Assembly: GCA_041397865.1 (NCBI GenBank)
Contig: JAWKVT010000002.1
Coordinates: 434,001-498,000 of the forward strand
DNA length: 64,000 nucleotides
Direction: 5' to 3'
Source: TMED27 sp041397865
GTDB lineage: Bacteria; Pseudomonadota; Alphaproteobacteria; Micavibrionales; Micavibrionaceae
Positions 35,771 through 44,773 of this stretch are shown piece after piece. The notes below the pieces were generated by a model. That model was not told the origin of the DNA. It searched no databases and worked only from the letters and a program-made list of their open reading frames with translations. A program made the translations under genes and the position numbers. How positions within the stretch are numbered: position 1 is the stretch's first letter; each line of letters starts with the position of its first letter.

Positions 35771-35977
35771 TTAGAACCCGTCGCGTTCGCGGCGTTTACG
35801 ATCCATCTTACGCGCCCGGCGCACAGATTCAGACTGCTCGCGGGCCTTCTTCTCAGAAGGTTTTTCGTAATGACGACGAAGTTTCATTTCGCGGAAGATC
35901 CCTTCGCGCTGCATTTTCTTCTTCAGGGCTTTAAGCGCCTGATCGACATTGTTATCGCGTACACTTACACTGACCAC
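35771..35977 (-). CDS. rpsU: Ribosomal protein bS21
   Basis: A small basic protein of the 30S subunit, about 68 residues. The family core VRDNNVDQALKALKKKMQRE then GIFREMKLRRHYEKPSEKKA is intact and the Arg/Lys-rich tail RRARKMDRKRRERDGF follows. The family start aligns with a GTG at 35977, eight bases after AAGGGG; another GTG at 35986 would place the ribosome-binding site too close. The 246 bases upstream (35978-36223) contain no gene that I can support. Confidence 0.95.
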   Translation of the reverse strand: MVSVSVRDNNVDQALKALKKKMQREGIFREMKLRRHYEKPSEKKAREQSESVRRARKMDRKRRERDGF

Positions 35978-36223
35978 AATGCTCACCCCTTTCTAAAGGA
36001 TGTTAGAGTTAAAATTGACTTTCCAACGCTGGAAAGCCCACACTTCCTATCATTCTCAAAGCCGAATGCAAAGGAAAAAATAGGATTAAGCTCTAATTAT
36101 ATGATTTTTTTGAAGTTTCGACAAATTGAGACGCCGCCTTATAGATCGTTGTATTATGAATATAAATATGCCAAGACTCAAAAAAATATAGGCGGATAAG
36201 TATATCAAGCGCGATAATATGAT

Positions 36224-37132
36224 TTAAGAAATATCTAAAATATGGTCCAGGAAGCCTCTAATAGCCGCGACCTGCCCATCATTACAATCTTGCTCTGTTG
36301 TATGCTCTCCATCAGGATAAATTTCAGTTGTGAAGGCGCCCAATCTTGATGCGGCATTCGTGTAGTCCATACACACGCCTTTTCCAGCCGGGTAACGTAT
36401 AACACCCTCATGTTGCATCTTTAGGCTATTTATATTGCCATCATTGTCTGGGGAGGCGATGGGCAAAATTTTCTTCATAGATGCAACTATAGCGCGTTCT
36501 AGCTGCTCCATTCTAAGAGTTTCTGGCGTAATAAGATAAGATCCATCGGGTTTGGGTGTATCTTCATAAGTTGTTCCATCAATGGATGCCTGCTCAGGTC
36601 TGAAAATTGTTCTGTCACTTTCAGGCGTCTCGTGAAGGTCCATATGAGCATCAATGGGCCCCTGTAAAGAGTCAATAAATGCCATGGCAAGCGTAGATTC
36701 TTCGCATGTGCTGTCGTGCCGGAATTCTCTGTTCGGATTAAATAGAAGAGGGTTTAAGCGATTAATTGTTTCGAAGCTCCAAGGTGAAATGCCTGGAAGA
36801 GCCACAATATTAAAATGTTCAGAGTAGTCTAACGCGTGGTTTTCTAAAAACTGGAGGTTGCCTATGAGGCCGCTGGTTTCGTATCCATGCACGCCTCCGG
36901 TTAAAAGAAAAGTGGGTTTGTTGTCGTCCCACTTTCCAACTTTAATTCCAAAAAGAGGATATCTGTCAGGATCAATGCTCAAAGCGCCATACTGTTGAAC
37001 GCCAAAATATTGAGCGTCTAATGCTGTAATTCTGTCGATGACAAGTTCTTTGTAAGATCTTTGGGGTTTTTGCCGTGCAAGCCAGCACTCCTGCCCTTCC
37101 CAAGGTTCCGGCTGTATTAATTTTTTAGGCAT
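36224..37132 (-). CDS. M14-family zinc carboxypeptidase / succinylglutamate desuccinylase-like protein
   Basis: About 302 residues. The zinc-site pattern of the M14 fold is present: LTGGVHGYETSGLIGNLQFL (H-x-x-E), HMDLHET (third histidine) and AFTTEIYPDGEHT (catalytic glutamate). FNPNREFRHDSTCEES supplies the usual substrate-contact arginines. Substrate cannot be chosen: a peptide, a murein peptide or an N-acyl amino acid are all known for the fold. The ATG at 37132 (MPKKLIQPE) fits better than one at 37171. Codon use is more AT-rich than in the neighbouring ABC gene, which suggests transfer. Confidence 0.75.
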   Translation of the reverse strand: MPKKLIQPEPWEGQECWLARQKPQRSYKELVIDRITALDAQYFGVQQYGALSIDPDRYPLFGIKVGKWDDNKPTFLLTGGVHGYETSGLIGNLQFLENHALDYSEHFNIVALPGISPWSFETINRLNPLLFNPNREFRHDSTCEESTLAMAFIDSLQGPIDAHMDLHETPESDRTIFRPEQASIDGTTYEDTPKPDGSYLITPETLRMEQLERAIVASMKKILPIASPDNDGNINSLKMQHEGVIRYPAGKGVCMDYTNAASRLGAFTTEIYPDGEHTTEQDCNDGQVAAIRGFLDHILDIS

Positions 37133-37195
37133 TTTCTGCTCGTTTTTTAAAACCAAAATGCTCTTTAACAAAAAATGAAGGTAAAAACAAATATA

Positions 37196-38938
37196 CTATG
37201 AAAAGTGATTCGTTTTTAAATCCAATGCGGCCGATAAAAGTGCCTTTGTATAGTCTTGCTGCGGATTGTCGAAAATCTCTTGCGCCGGGCCGGATTCCAC
37301 CACGCGCCCATCTTTCATAACAATCAAATCATGCGCCATCGCCTTAACCACGCGCAAATCATGGGAAATAAACATATAGGAAATCTTGTGCTTGTCCTGT
37401 AATTCCCGCAGCAAATCGACAATTTGCGCCTGAACGGAAAGGTCCAGCGCCGAAGTCGGCTCATCCAGTACGATAAATTTAGGCCGCAGCGCCAAAGCCC
37501 GCGCAATCGAAATCCGCTGCCTCTGCCCGCCGGAAAACTCATGCGGATAACGATGTCGCGTTTCCGGGTCCATATGTACATCTTCCAAAGCCTTGATAAT
37601 CGAGGTTTCCCGATCCTTCGCGCTTTGCTCTTTGCGGTGAATTTTCAGGCCCTCGCCGATAATCCCGCCCACGCTCATCCTTGGGGAAAGCGAGCCAAAC
37701 GGGTCCTGAAACACAATCTGCATATCCTCACGCATTCGCCTAAGTACAGCTTTGTCTGATGTGTCCTCTTTGTTGGTCAGAACCTTGATTAAAAACGCAA
37801 AAGGCAATAAAGGCAGATGCAAAATGGTGTCAAAAAAATCTAGTATAGCGCGCAAACCACCTTTTTTCTCGGATTTTCCGAGGCTGCTAATCTCCTTACC
37901 TAAGAACACAATCGTCCCTTCCGCGCCCAAAAGCCTCAAAAGCCCTAGCCCCAGCGTTGTTTTGCCCGACCCGCTTTCACCCACGACACCAATTGTTTGC
38001 CCTTCTTTAGCGACAATGTCGATATTATCGACCGCTTTAACCCAATCCGTGGGTTTACCAAAGAAATTCTTCTTTTTCGGAAAGTAAATTTTCACGCCAC
38101 GGCCCTGCATCACCACAGGCGCATTTTCATTCGCCGCAATCGCCGCGCCCTTTGGTTGCGCGCTCAAAAGCATCTTTGTGTATTCGTGCTGCGGGCTGGC
38201 AAACAGCTTTGCCGTTTCGTTCTGCTCAACGATCTTCCCGCTTTGCATCACACAAACGCGGTCGCTCATTTTCTCAACAATGGTTAAGTCATGGGTAATC
38301 AGCAACAGCGCCATGCCTAAACGCTTTTGCAAGTCTTTCAAAAGCTCAAGCACCTGCGCCTGCACCGTCACATCCAGCGCTGTCGTCGGCTCATCCGCGA
38401 TCAAAAGTTCCGGATCATTCGCCAAAGCCATCGCAATCATCACCCGCTGGCGCTGTCCACCCGAAAGCTCATGCGGATACGCACCAAGCCGCGTTTTCAA
38501 ATTCTCCAAACCAACCAGATCAAGCAACTCCAAAACCCGCGTCCGCGCATCCGCCTTGCTCATCTTTTTATGAATGAACAGCACTTCCGAGATTTGCTTT
38601 TCAATATTGTGCAGCGGGTTAAGCGCGGTCAGAGGCTCCTGAAAGATCATGCCGATCTGCTCCCCGCGAATGGTGCGCATGAAACTATCGCCCTTACCCA
38701 CCAGTTCCTCACCCTCAAATATGATCGAGGAACCCTCCGGATGGTTGGCAAGCGGATAAGGCAAAAGCTGCATCACCGACAGCGCGGTTACAGACTTCCC
38801 CGACCCCGATTCCCCCACCAGCGCCACCGTCTCCCCCTTGGTGATATCGAACGACACACCATCCACGGCCCGAAACAACCCGTTCTGAGTTTTGAAATCG
38901 ACGGAGAGATTTTGAATTTGGAGGAGTAATTTTGTCAT
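37196..38938 (-). CDS. yejF: Peptide/microcin-C-type ABC transporter, double ATPase subunit YejF
   Basis: A 580-residue protein with two ABC ATPase domains in one chain, the layout of YejF. Domain one: GESGSGKSVTALSVM (Walker A), LSGGQRQRVMIAMALA (signature), LLIADEPTTALDVTVQAQ (Walker B). Domain two: GESGSGKTTLGLGLL, FSGGQRQRISIARALA, FIVLDEPTSALDLSVQAQ. The second domain carries an extra segment of about 45 residues, including ILDFFDTILHLPLLPFAFLI, between the Walker A region and the Q loop. The matching permeases and binding protein (yejB, yejE, yejA) lie 13-20 kb away on the same strand. The start ATG at 38938 begins MTKLLLQIQNLSVDF. Confidence 0.88.
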   Translation of the reverse strand: MTKLLLQIQNLSVDFKTQNGLFRAVDGVSFDITKGETVALVGESGSGKSVTALSVMQLLPYPLANHPEGSSIIFEGEELVGKGDSFMRTIRGEQIGMIFQEPLTALNPLHNIEKQISEVLFIHKKMSKADARTRVLELLDLVGLENLKTRLGAYPHELSGGQRQRVMIAMALANDPELLIADEPTTALDVTVQAQVLELLKDLQKRLGMALLLITHDLTIVEKMSDRVCVMQSGKIVEQNETAKLFASPQHEYTKMLLSAQPKGAAIAANENAPVVMQGRGVKIYFPKKKNFFGKPTDWVKAVDNIDIVAKEGQTIGVVGESGSGKTTLGLGLLRLLGAEGTIVFLGKEISSLGKSEKKGGLRAILDFFDTILHLPLLPFAFLIKVLTNKEDTSDKAVLRRMREDMQIVFQDPFGSLSPRMSVGGIIGEGLKIHRKEQSAKDRETSIIKALEDVHMDPETRHRYPHEFSGGQRQRISIARALALRPKFIVLDEPTSALDLSVQAQIVDLLRELQDKHKISYMFISHDLRVVKAMAHDLIVMKDGRVVESGPAQEIFDNPQQDYTKALLSAALDLKTNHFS

Positions 38939-39005
38939 CCGCTCACTATAAAATACTTTCCTTACGAAGGCACGCCTTACCCAAGCATTTACCCGCAATT
39001 AAATG

Positions 39006-39035
39006 TTGACATAACCTTTTGTTCGGGGGTAGGGT
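39006..39035 (+). promoter_or_regulatory. Possible sigma-70 promoter before the 165-residue gene
   Basis: TTGACA at 39006-39011 and TAGGGT at 39030-39035 with 18 bases between. The -35 element is perfect, the -10 element is poor. Confidence 0.35.
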
Positions 39036-39078
39036 CGGTTTTTCATAGAAAATAAAAATAAGATCGGGAGTATATAAA

Positions 39079-39576
39079 GTGGTCACAGTTCAAGAAATAA
39101 AATTTATTGAAGGAGTGGGTTACGAGAATTCGTGCGAGATAGAGCCTGTGGCGATGTCGGTTGTTGGCGGACCAAGCGTTGATTCAACACAAACTGCTGG
39201 AGAAAATCAATCAAAGGTAGAAAATGTGCTGCTTTCAAAGTTTAAAGAAGACTGGGAAACATCTTCTAGCCTCCATTTTACCCTTGATACTGCAAAAGCA
39301 ATTATAAAATATGGACGTGAGCGTGTAGAAGAGCACAGGTCTGCCGTTAAATCTGGTCAGCAGAAAGCAATCTCCGGTGCATTCTGCAATGCCAACTTTG
39401 GTAAAGTTTTTGTGGAGCTTGAAAAAATGCAGCGGGAGAGTTACGCAAGCGTGTCTATACGGTTGAATGAAGAGGGGGGCTATAAGAGTTCAGAATATAA
39501 ACATATGTATGACGGGCAACTTGTTGATTCTATGAACAGAAATTCTAAAAGTTTAATTTCTAAGCTTATTCCGTAG
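39079..39576 (+). CDS. Unknown 165-residue protein
   Basis: No family is recognised. The protein is soluble, with a polar, Ser/Thr-rich first third and a helical middle (TLDTAKAIIKYGRERVEEHR, then KVFVELEKMQRESYASVSIR). It starts at GTG 39079, nine bases after GGGAG. Codon use is AT-rich compared with the flanking yejF and argH genes, and it is the only plus-strand gene in about 15 kb, so recent acquisition is plausible. Its stop lies eight bases before the convergent argH stop. Confidence 0.6.
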   Translation: MVTVQEIKFIEGVGYENSCEIEPVAMSVVGGPSVDSTQTAGENQSKVENVLLSKFKEDWETSSSLHFTLDTAKAIIKYGRERVEEHRSAVKSGQQKAISGAFCNANFGKVFVELEKMQRESYASVSIRLNEEGGYKSSEYKHMYDGQLVDSMNRNSKSLISKLIP

Positions 39577-39583
39577 GCGCTTT

Positions 39584-40881
39584 TTAAACCCTCAAAACCT
39601 CATAAACCCCATCCGTAATCCGGCTTTCCACGCCTTGCATCTCGGCCAGGTCAAGCTCATGCAGCTTGCAACCCTTACCCTCGGCCAGCTTCACAATCGC
39701 GCCCGTCACATGATGCGCATCGCGAAACGGCATGCCCAGATTCATCACCAGCCAATCCGCCAACGCCGTGGCGGTCGTATAGCCGTCCTCCGCCGTTTCC
39801 AGCATCCGCGCCGTGTGGAATGTCGCGCTCGAAACCATGCCGTCCATCGCCTCAAGGCATAGGGAGACGGTGTCAACACTATCGAACACAAATTCTTTGT
39901 CTTCCTGCAAATCCTTGTTATAGGTCAGCGGCAGGCCTTTCAGCATCGTCAAAACCTGCACAACATTACCATTCAGCCGCCCGGTCTTTCCGCGCACCAA
40001 TTCCGCCGCATCCGGGTTTTTCTTTTGCGGCATAATGGAACTGCCCGTACTCCACTGATCGCTCAGCGTGATAAAACCGAATTGCGGCGTTGACCAGATA
40101 ATGATTTCCTCCGCCAGCCGCGAAAGATGAATGCCGCTCAGCGCACAGCAAAAAGCAATTTCCGCGACAAAGTCGCGATCGGATACCGCATCCATAGTGT
40201 TGGGGATAGGGCCGTCAAACCCCAGCGCCTCCGCCGTCATCTCCCGGTCGATAGGGAAGGGCGTCCCCGCCATCGCTGCTGCGCCCAGCGGACAGAAATT
40301 CAGCCGCGCAAACGCATCCTCAAACCGTGATTTATCCCGCGCCAGCATGTGCCAATACGCATCCAGATGTCGCCCCAAAGTCACAGGCTGCGCCGGTTGT
40401 AAATGCGTAAAGCCCGGCATTACCGCATCTTTATGTGTTTCGCTTAAACCCGCAAGCGTCGCTTGCAGCGCTTCAATCTTGCCGATCAGCGCATTCACCG
40501 CATCCCGGCACCACAACCGGAAATCTGTCGCAACCTGATCGTTCCGGCTCCGCGCAGTATGCAGCTTGCCCGCCGCATCGCCGATAATCTCGCGCAAACG
40601 GCTCTCGATATTCATGTGAATATCCTCAAGGGCAGGGGAGAACTCAAATTCCCCGGCCTCAATCTCCTCGGAAATTTGTTCCAAACCCTTAAGAATCGCA
40701 TCGCCGTCATTCTTGGAAATAATCTCCTGCTTCACCAGCATCTCGCAATGCGCTTTTGAACCCGCAATATCCTGCCGCCATAACCGCACATCCACATCAA
40801 TGCTCGCATTGATCTGCTCCATGATATCAGACGGTTTTCCGAAAACCGCCCACCCCACATTTTATTTGCATTCTTACTCAT
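39584..40881 (-). CDS. argH: Argininosuccinate lyase, with an apparent frameshift near the start
   Basis: The last enzyme of arginine synthesis, splitting argininosuccinate to arginine and fumarate. The body is intact: EDIHMNIESRLREIIGDAAG, KLHTARSRNDQVATDFRLWC, FTHLQPAQPVTLGRHLDAYW and the catalytic loop TGSSIMPQKKNPDAAELVRG. The family N-terminus MSKNANKMWGGRFS is encoded from the ATG at 40881, whose ATGA overlaps the stop of the upstream gene, but one base is missing after it (about 40840), so the rest (GKPSDIMEQINASIDVDVRL) is in another frame. Without a frameshift, translation could start only at a GTG at 40858 and lose the conserved WGGRF. A true mutation or a sequence error are both possible. 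Confidence 0.9.
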
Positions 40882-41744
40882 GGCTGTTTTTCGCTTTCTC
40901 TCTTGCGCACGTACTCCTCTGCTATTGCGTCACCCTGCATTTTGGCTAAATATTTGAGATAGGGTTCGGCGTATTCAGCAGGTAAATGATAGTCATTTAT
41001 ATTATGTTTTTTGATGTCTTCGACTTCCTGAGTCATAGATAAATAATCTTTAGGTTCTCTGATTTTTTCCAAAGACTTTAAGGCGCTTTGTTGGTCTGGA
41101 AAGCTCTTGATAAACCCATTAAGCGATTGCGCTAGTTCCGCCTGAAAGTTCTGAAAATCTTTGAGAGCTAACGAATCGATCAGAGCATCTGTTTTTTCTT
41201 GAGGTTGCTTTTGCTTCATTAAATCAAATTTTTGTTTGGTTGTCGCGTGTTTACGTTTCAAATAAGGAAAAAATTTTTCTAGAAATGCGCATCGTATTGT
41301 AATGTCCTGTAGCAAAGGTATGAGGGCTTCCTTGTTGACAGGCTTACCGACGCCGCCGACCGCGTTCATGAAGTTAATATTACCGTGAAGGTTAAGAATG
41401 TCTTCAGTAATACTCGGATAAAAAGATGTCCCGCTTATCTCTCCAAGAATGAGGCTGTATTTTTGATCGTTGTTCTCATAGGATAGGCGTTGCCCGCATT
41501 TTCCAACATCAGCTTGCTTAAAGTTTGGGTTGATTAGATCACCACTCTCGTCCGCTTTCAAAGTTTCTATATTTTTAAGCGTTATGTTTTTAATTTCTGA
41601 GTAGCAACGACCTAGTTCAATTAGGTCAATAGGTTCCTTTTCTTCGATTTGAGGGCTTGCTGAAAGTGTTGTGTAATAAAAAAAGCAGCATATCCCAGCT
41701 AAACCAGCCAGTGCGACATATAGCTTTACCTCAAAAGGGCCCAT
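40878..41744 (-). CDS. Membrane-anchored unknown protein between argG and argH
   Basis: About 288 residues with one N-terminal membrane helix (VKLYVALAGLAGICCFFYYT) and a large Lys/Glu-rich helical outer part, containing KYLAKMQGDAIAEEYVRKRE at its end and two cysteines at RCYSEI and KCGQRL. No family is recognised. The ATG at 41744 is four bases after the argG stop, and its stop overlaps the argH ATG, so it is firmly embedded in the arginine operon although it looks unrelated in codon use, which is richer in A and T. A role in arginine metabolism is not implied by the sequence. Confidence 0.65.
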   Translation of the reverse strand: MGPFEVKLYVALAGLAGICCFFYYTTLSASPQIEEKEPIDLIELGRCYSEIKNITLKNIETLKADESGDLINPNFKQADVGKCGQRLSYENNDQKYSLILGEISGTSFYPSITEDILNLHGNINFMNAVGGVGKPVNKEALIPLLQDITIRCAFLEKFFPYLKRKHATTKQKFDLMKQKQPQEKTDALIDSLALKDFQNFQAELAQSLNGFIKSFPDQQSALKSLEKIREPKDYLSMTQEVEDIKKHNINDYHLPAEYAEPYLKYLAKMQGDAIAEEYVRKRESEKQP

Positions 41745-41748
41745 AATC

Positions 41749-43008
41749 TTAAGCCGCCTTGCTCTTCTTACCCGTTCCGCCCGCACAAGGCGCTTCTCCG
41801 CGCACCAGCGTATTATTCCGCAGCCGCACAGCGTTAATCTTGATAAACCCGTCTGCGTCTTTTTGGTCGTACCCGCCTTCTTCATCCATAGACGATTGCA
41901 CCGGGTCATACAGCGCATTCGGGGATGTGCGCGCAACCGGATAGGCGCTGCCCTTATAAAGCCGCACCTGCACTTCGCCATTCACCACCTCCTGTGCTTT
42001 ATCCATCGTGGTCATCAGCAGTTCAAATTCCGGCGAAAACCAGAACCCGTTATAAATCAACTCCGCCACTTTCAAAGACAAACCATCGCGAATTTTCATC
42101 ACCTCGCGGTCCATAGTGAGGCCTTCCAGATCGCGGTGCGCATTGTGCAGGATCGCTCCGCCCGGCGTTTCATAAACCCCGCGTGATTTAATCCCGACAA
42201 AGCGGTTTTCAACCATATCCAGCCGCCCGATGCCGTGGCGCGTACCCAACTCATTCAGCTTTTCAAACACCGCCAAATCGCCGCTCGTCGCGCTGCCATT
42301 GGCTTCAACCTTCACCGGCACACCTTGCTTAAAGCTAATCGTAATCACCTCCGCCTCATCCGGCCATTGATCGGGCGAGGAGGTGCGCGAATAAACATCC
42401 TCCGCGCAAATCACATTCGGGTCTTCCAGAACCCCCGCTTCATGCGAAATATGCAGCAAATTGTCATCTTCAGAATAAGGTTTTTTGCGCGTCGCTGTAA
42501 CCGGAATGCCGTACTGATCGCAGTAATTCAGCATGTCAGAGCGCCCCTGAAAGCGCGTCAAAAATTCGTCCATCTTCCACGGCGCCAAAACTTTTATGTC
42601 GGGCTTAAGCGCATAATAGGAAAGCTCAAACCGCACCTGATCGTTGCCTTTCCCCGTCGCGCCATGGCCAACAAACTGCGCGCCTTCTTTTTCGGCAATC
42701 TCAATCTGACGTTTGGAGATAATAGGCCGCGCAATAGATGTGCCGAGCAAATACCGCCCCTCATAAACCGCCTGAGATTTAAACGCCGGATAGATATAAT
42801 CGCGCACGAACTCCTCTTTCAGGTCCTCGATATAAACCTTGGAAGCGCCGATTTTCTCCGCCTTCGCCTTGGCGGCTTCAAAATCTTCCTCTTGCCCTAC
42901 ATCGGCGATATAGGCGATCACCTCATATCCTTCTTCAATAAACCATTTGAGGATTACCGAAGTATCAAGCCCGCCCGAATAGGCCAGTACGATTTTACCT
43001 TTACTCAT
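41749..43008 (-). CDS. argG: Argininosuccinate synthase
   Basis: A 419-residue enzyme joining citrulline and aspartate with ATP. The P-loop-like start KIVLAYSGGLDTSVILKWFI, the FVGHGATGKGNDQVRFELSY stretch, ISHEAGVLEDP and the C-terminal GSAYPVARTSPNALYDPVQS are all typical. A copy of its first 21 codons, altered and stopped, lies 1.7 kb upstream at 44661-44726. It is followed after four bases by the membrane-anchored protein and then argH. Confidence 0.98.
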   Translation of the reverse strand: MSKGKIVLAYSGGLDTSVILKWFIEEGYEVIAYIADVGQEEDFEAAKAKAEKIGASKVYIEDLKEEFVRDYIYPAFKSQAVYEGRYLLGTSIARPIISKRQIEIAEKEGAQFVGHGATGKGNDQVRFELSYYALKPDIKVLAPWKMDEFLTRFQGRSDMLNYCDQYGIPVTATRKKPYSEDDNLLHISHEAGVLEDPNVICAEDVYSRTSSPDQWPDEAEVITISFKQGVPVKVEANGSATSGDLAVFEKLNELGTRHGIGRLDMVENRFVGIKSRGVYETPGGAILHNAHRDLEGLTMDREVMKIRDGLSLKVAELIYNGFWFSPEFELLMTTMDKAQEVVNGEVQVRLYKGSAYPVARTSPNALYDPVQSSMDEEGGYDQKDADGFIKINAVRLRNNTLVRGEAPCAGGTGKKSKAA

Positions 43009-43020
43009 AATTTTTCCTTC

Positions 43021-43299
43021 TTAAAACAAACTGCCCGCAACGGCCAGCGCGATAAGCACTGCGGCAATTTTCGCCAGCAATGCAAAAAACTTGTTGCCGG
43101 TGTATTTATCCGCGCTGCGCCAGATCGGCAAGACCATATACCCGGCCCAGCCGATAATGATAAGCGCCCCCAACGCCCCAAGGGCCTGAGCGGGAATGCG
43201 CAGCACAAGCATTCCAATGAAATAATACAGCCAGAACGTATGAGCCAGCGGTATATCCCCGTTCCAAAGCTGGTTTAAAGTCTCTTTAATCTTATCCAT
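43021..43299 (-). CDS. Small membrane protein, 92 residues
   Basis: A hydrophobic protein with about three membrane helices: the segment GDIPLAHTFWLYYFIGMLVL, then ALGALGALIIIGWAGYMVLP, a charged loop RSADKYTGNKF and a last helix AKIAAVLIALAVAGSLF. Proteins with a similar LWNGDIPLA-x-x-FWLY opening occur widely without known function. It stands 12 bases upstream of argG and 23 bases downstream of the PLP-enzyme gene, so it is co-transcribed with the arginine genes. Confidence 0.7.
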   Translation of the reverse strand: MDKIKETLNQLWNGDIPLAHTFWLYYFIGMLVLRIPAQALGALGALIIIGWAGYMVLPIWRSADKYTGNKFFALLAKIAAVLIALAVAGSLF

Positions 43300-43322
43300 A
43301 ACGCCTATCTCCTCTGCGGTTC

Positions 43323-44624
43323 TTACGCAGCCTTAGTATTTTTAAACACTATCCCGAAAGCATTGTCCAGATCGGCGATCAAATCATCCGGGTTCTCCAG
43401 TCCGATGGAAAGGCGGATCAACCCATCCGTAACCCCTGCTTTTTCTCGCACATCCTCAGGAACGCCCGAATGGGTTGTACTGGCCGGGTGACACACAAGG
43501 CTTTCGCTTCCACCCAGCGATACCGCCGATTTAAAAATCGACAGCGCATTAATCAATTTGAACGCTTCGCTTTTCCCCGCATCAATGACAAAAGAAAATG
43601 TCGATCCCGGTCCAGTGCATTGGCGCTCGTAAACAGCTTTAAATCGAGGCTCATCAATCAGATCCGGGTGATACACATCGGCCTTGATATAAGGGTTGTT
43701 TGCTAGCCACGCCGCTACCTTACGCCCGCTATCGGCCCCGCGTGCCATGCGTATAGACAGGGTTTCCAAAGAGCGCGAAATCATCCAGCTTGTATGCGGG
43801 TCGAGGTTAAGCCCCATGGCCCCGCGCAAAGCTCGGATCGGGCGAAGAACTTCCCGCCCGCCGCACACCGCCCCGGCGACCAGATCGCTATGCCCGCCGA
43901 TATATTTCGTAACGGAATAAACCGCGATATCAATGCCCTGCGGCACGGCGCGCTGAAACACGGGGCCGAGAAGAGTATTGTCACACACGGTCAGCGGGCG
44001 GTGCCCCGTTTCTTTTTCGATCACATCAACGCAGCGCAAAAGCGCCTCAAAATCGACCAGCGTATTCATAGGATTGGAAGGCGTTTCAAAGAAAACCATC
44101 GCCAAACGGCCCTGTTTAGCGGCTGCCCGCAGGGACTCCAACATCGCGTCCTCATCAAGCCCGTCTTTAAAATCCGCCGTCTTGATATTAAATTCCGGCA
44201 GGAATTTACGGATCAGCGTTTCCGTCCCGCCGTAAAGCGGCACGCTCTGCACGATCACATCACCGGGGCGCAGATAAGACAAAAGCACCGCGCTGATCGC
44301 CCCCATGCCGCTGGAAAACATAATCGCCCGTTCCGCACCCTCAAAAACCGCCAAACGGTCTTCAATAATTTCAACATTCGGATGATTAAAACGGCTGTAG
44401 ATCAGCCCGCCAACGCTATCATCCGGCGCAGGTTTCCGCCCGGCCATAACATGGAAAAACTCCTCCCCGTCCTCCGGCGTTTCAAACGCAAAGGTCGAGG
44501 TCAGGAACACCGGCGGCTTCACCGCGCCTTGAGAAAGCTCTGGCTTATACCCATAGGACATCATCAGCGTTTCCGGCGAAAGCGCATGCTTTCCAATCGT
44601 TTGTTTCTTATAGTTTTTACTCAT
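43323..44624 (-). CDS. Cystathionine gamma-synthase family PLP enzyme
   Basis: A 433-residue pyridoxal-phosphate enzyme of the Cys/Met metabolism family. Visible motifs are IYSRFNHPNVEIIEDRLAVF, FSSGMGAISAVLLSYLRPGD, the cofactor-ring tyrosine in VPLYGGTETLIRKF, FFETPSNPMNTLVDF, VCDNTLLGP and the Schiff-base lysine in YSVTKYIGGHSDLVAGAVCG; SLGGSESLVCHPASTTHSGV closes the active site. Cystathionine gamma-synthase, gamma-lyase or O-acylhomoserine sulfhydrylase activities cannot be told apart by eye. It sits inside the arginine cluster with its ATG directly after an argF-derived stop codon. Confidence 0.88.
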   Translation of the reverse strand: MSKNYKKQTIGKHALSPETLMMSYGYKPELSQGAVKPPVFLTSTFAFETPEDGEEFFHVMAGRKPAPDDSVGGLIYSRFNHPNVEIIEDRLAVFEGAERAIMFSSGMGAISAVLLSYLRPGDVIVQSVPLYGGTETLIRKFLPEFNIKTADFKDGLDEDAMLESLRAAAKQGRLAMVFFETPSNPMNTLVDFEALLRCVDVIEKETGHRPLTVCDNTLLGPVFQRAVPQGIDIAVYSVTKYIGGHSDLVAGAVCGGREVLRPIRALRGAMGLNLDPHTSWMISRSLETLSIRMARGADSGRKVAAWLANNPYIKADVYHPDLIDEPRFKAVYERQCTGPGSTFSFVIDAGKSEAFKLINALSIFKSAVSLGGSESLVCHPASTTHSGVPEDVREKAGVTDGLIRLSIGLENPDDLIADLDNAFGIVFKNTKAA

Positions 44625-44726
44625 TTATTCATTCCCGAAATTAAAAATATGTTTGATAAACTATTTTAAAACCAACGATGTATCCAGATTACCCGAATAG
44701 GCCAGTACAATTTTTCCTTTGCTCAT
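44625..44726 (-). pseudogene. Deletion scar: argG 5' end joined to argF 3' end
   Basis: From the ATG at 44726 the minus strand reads MSKGKIVLAYSGNLDTSLVL plus K, 18 of 21 residues as in ArgG, then TAG where ArgG has a tryptophan codon, then two more ArgG-like codons (F, I). Bases 44625-44646 are identical to the last 22 bases of argF and encode FNFGNE and its stop, directly followed by the ATG of the PLP-enzyme gene. AAGGA precedes the relic's ATG. The simplest reading is an old argG-argF copy reduced by an internal deletion; it may still be translated as a 21-residue peptide. Confidence 0.8.
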
Positions 44727-44773
44727 GTTAAATCCTTTTTAATTTGTATGACTTTGCGTCCCTTGTGGTTAAA

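Noticed and set aside
42235..43278. Long plus-strand open frame (347 codons) opposite argG
   Set aside because: The protein is Arg/His-rich in the way expected from antisense reading and argG is certain.
44728..44742. Perfect TTAA-N7-TTAA upstream of the argG/argF scar
   Set aside because: It overlaps the ribosome-binding site of the relic frame and has no sensible -10 element at the spacing seen for the other boxes, so it is likely chance in AT-rich sequence.
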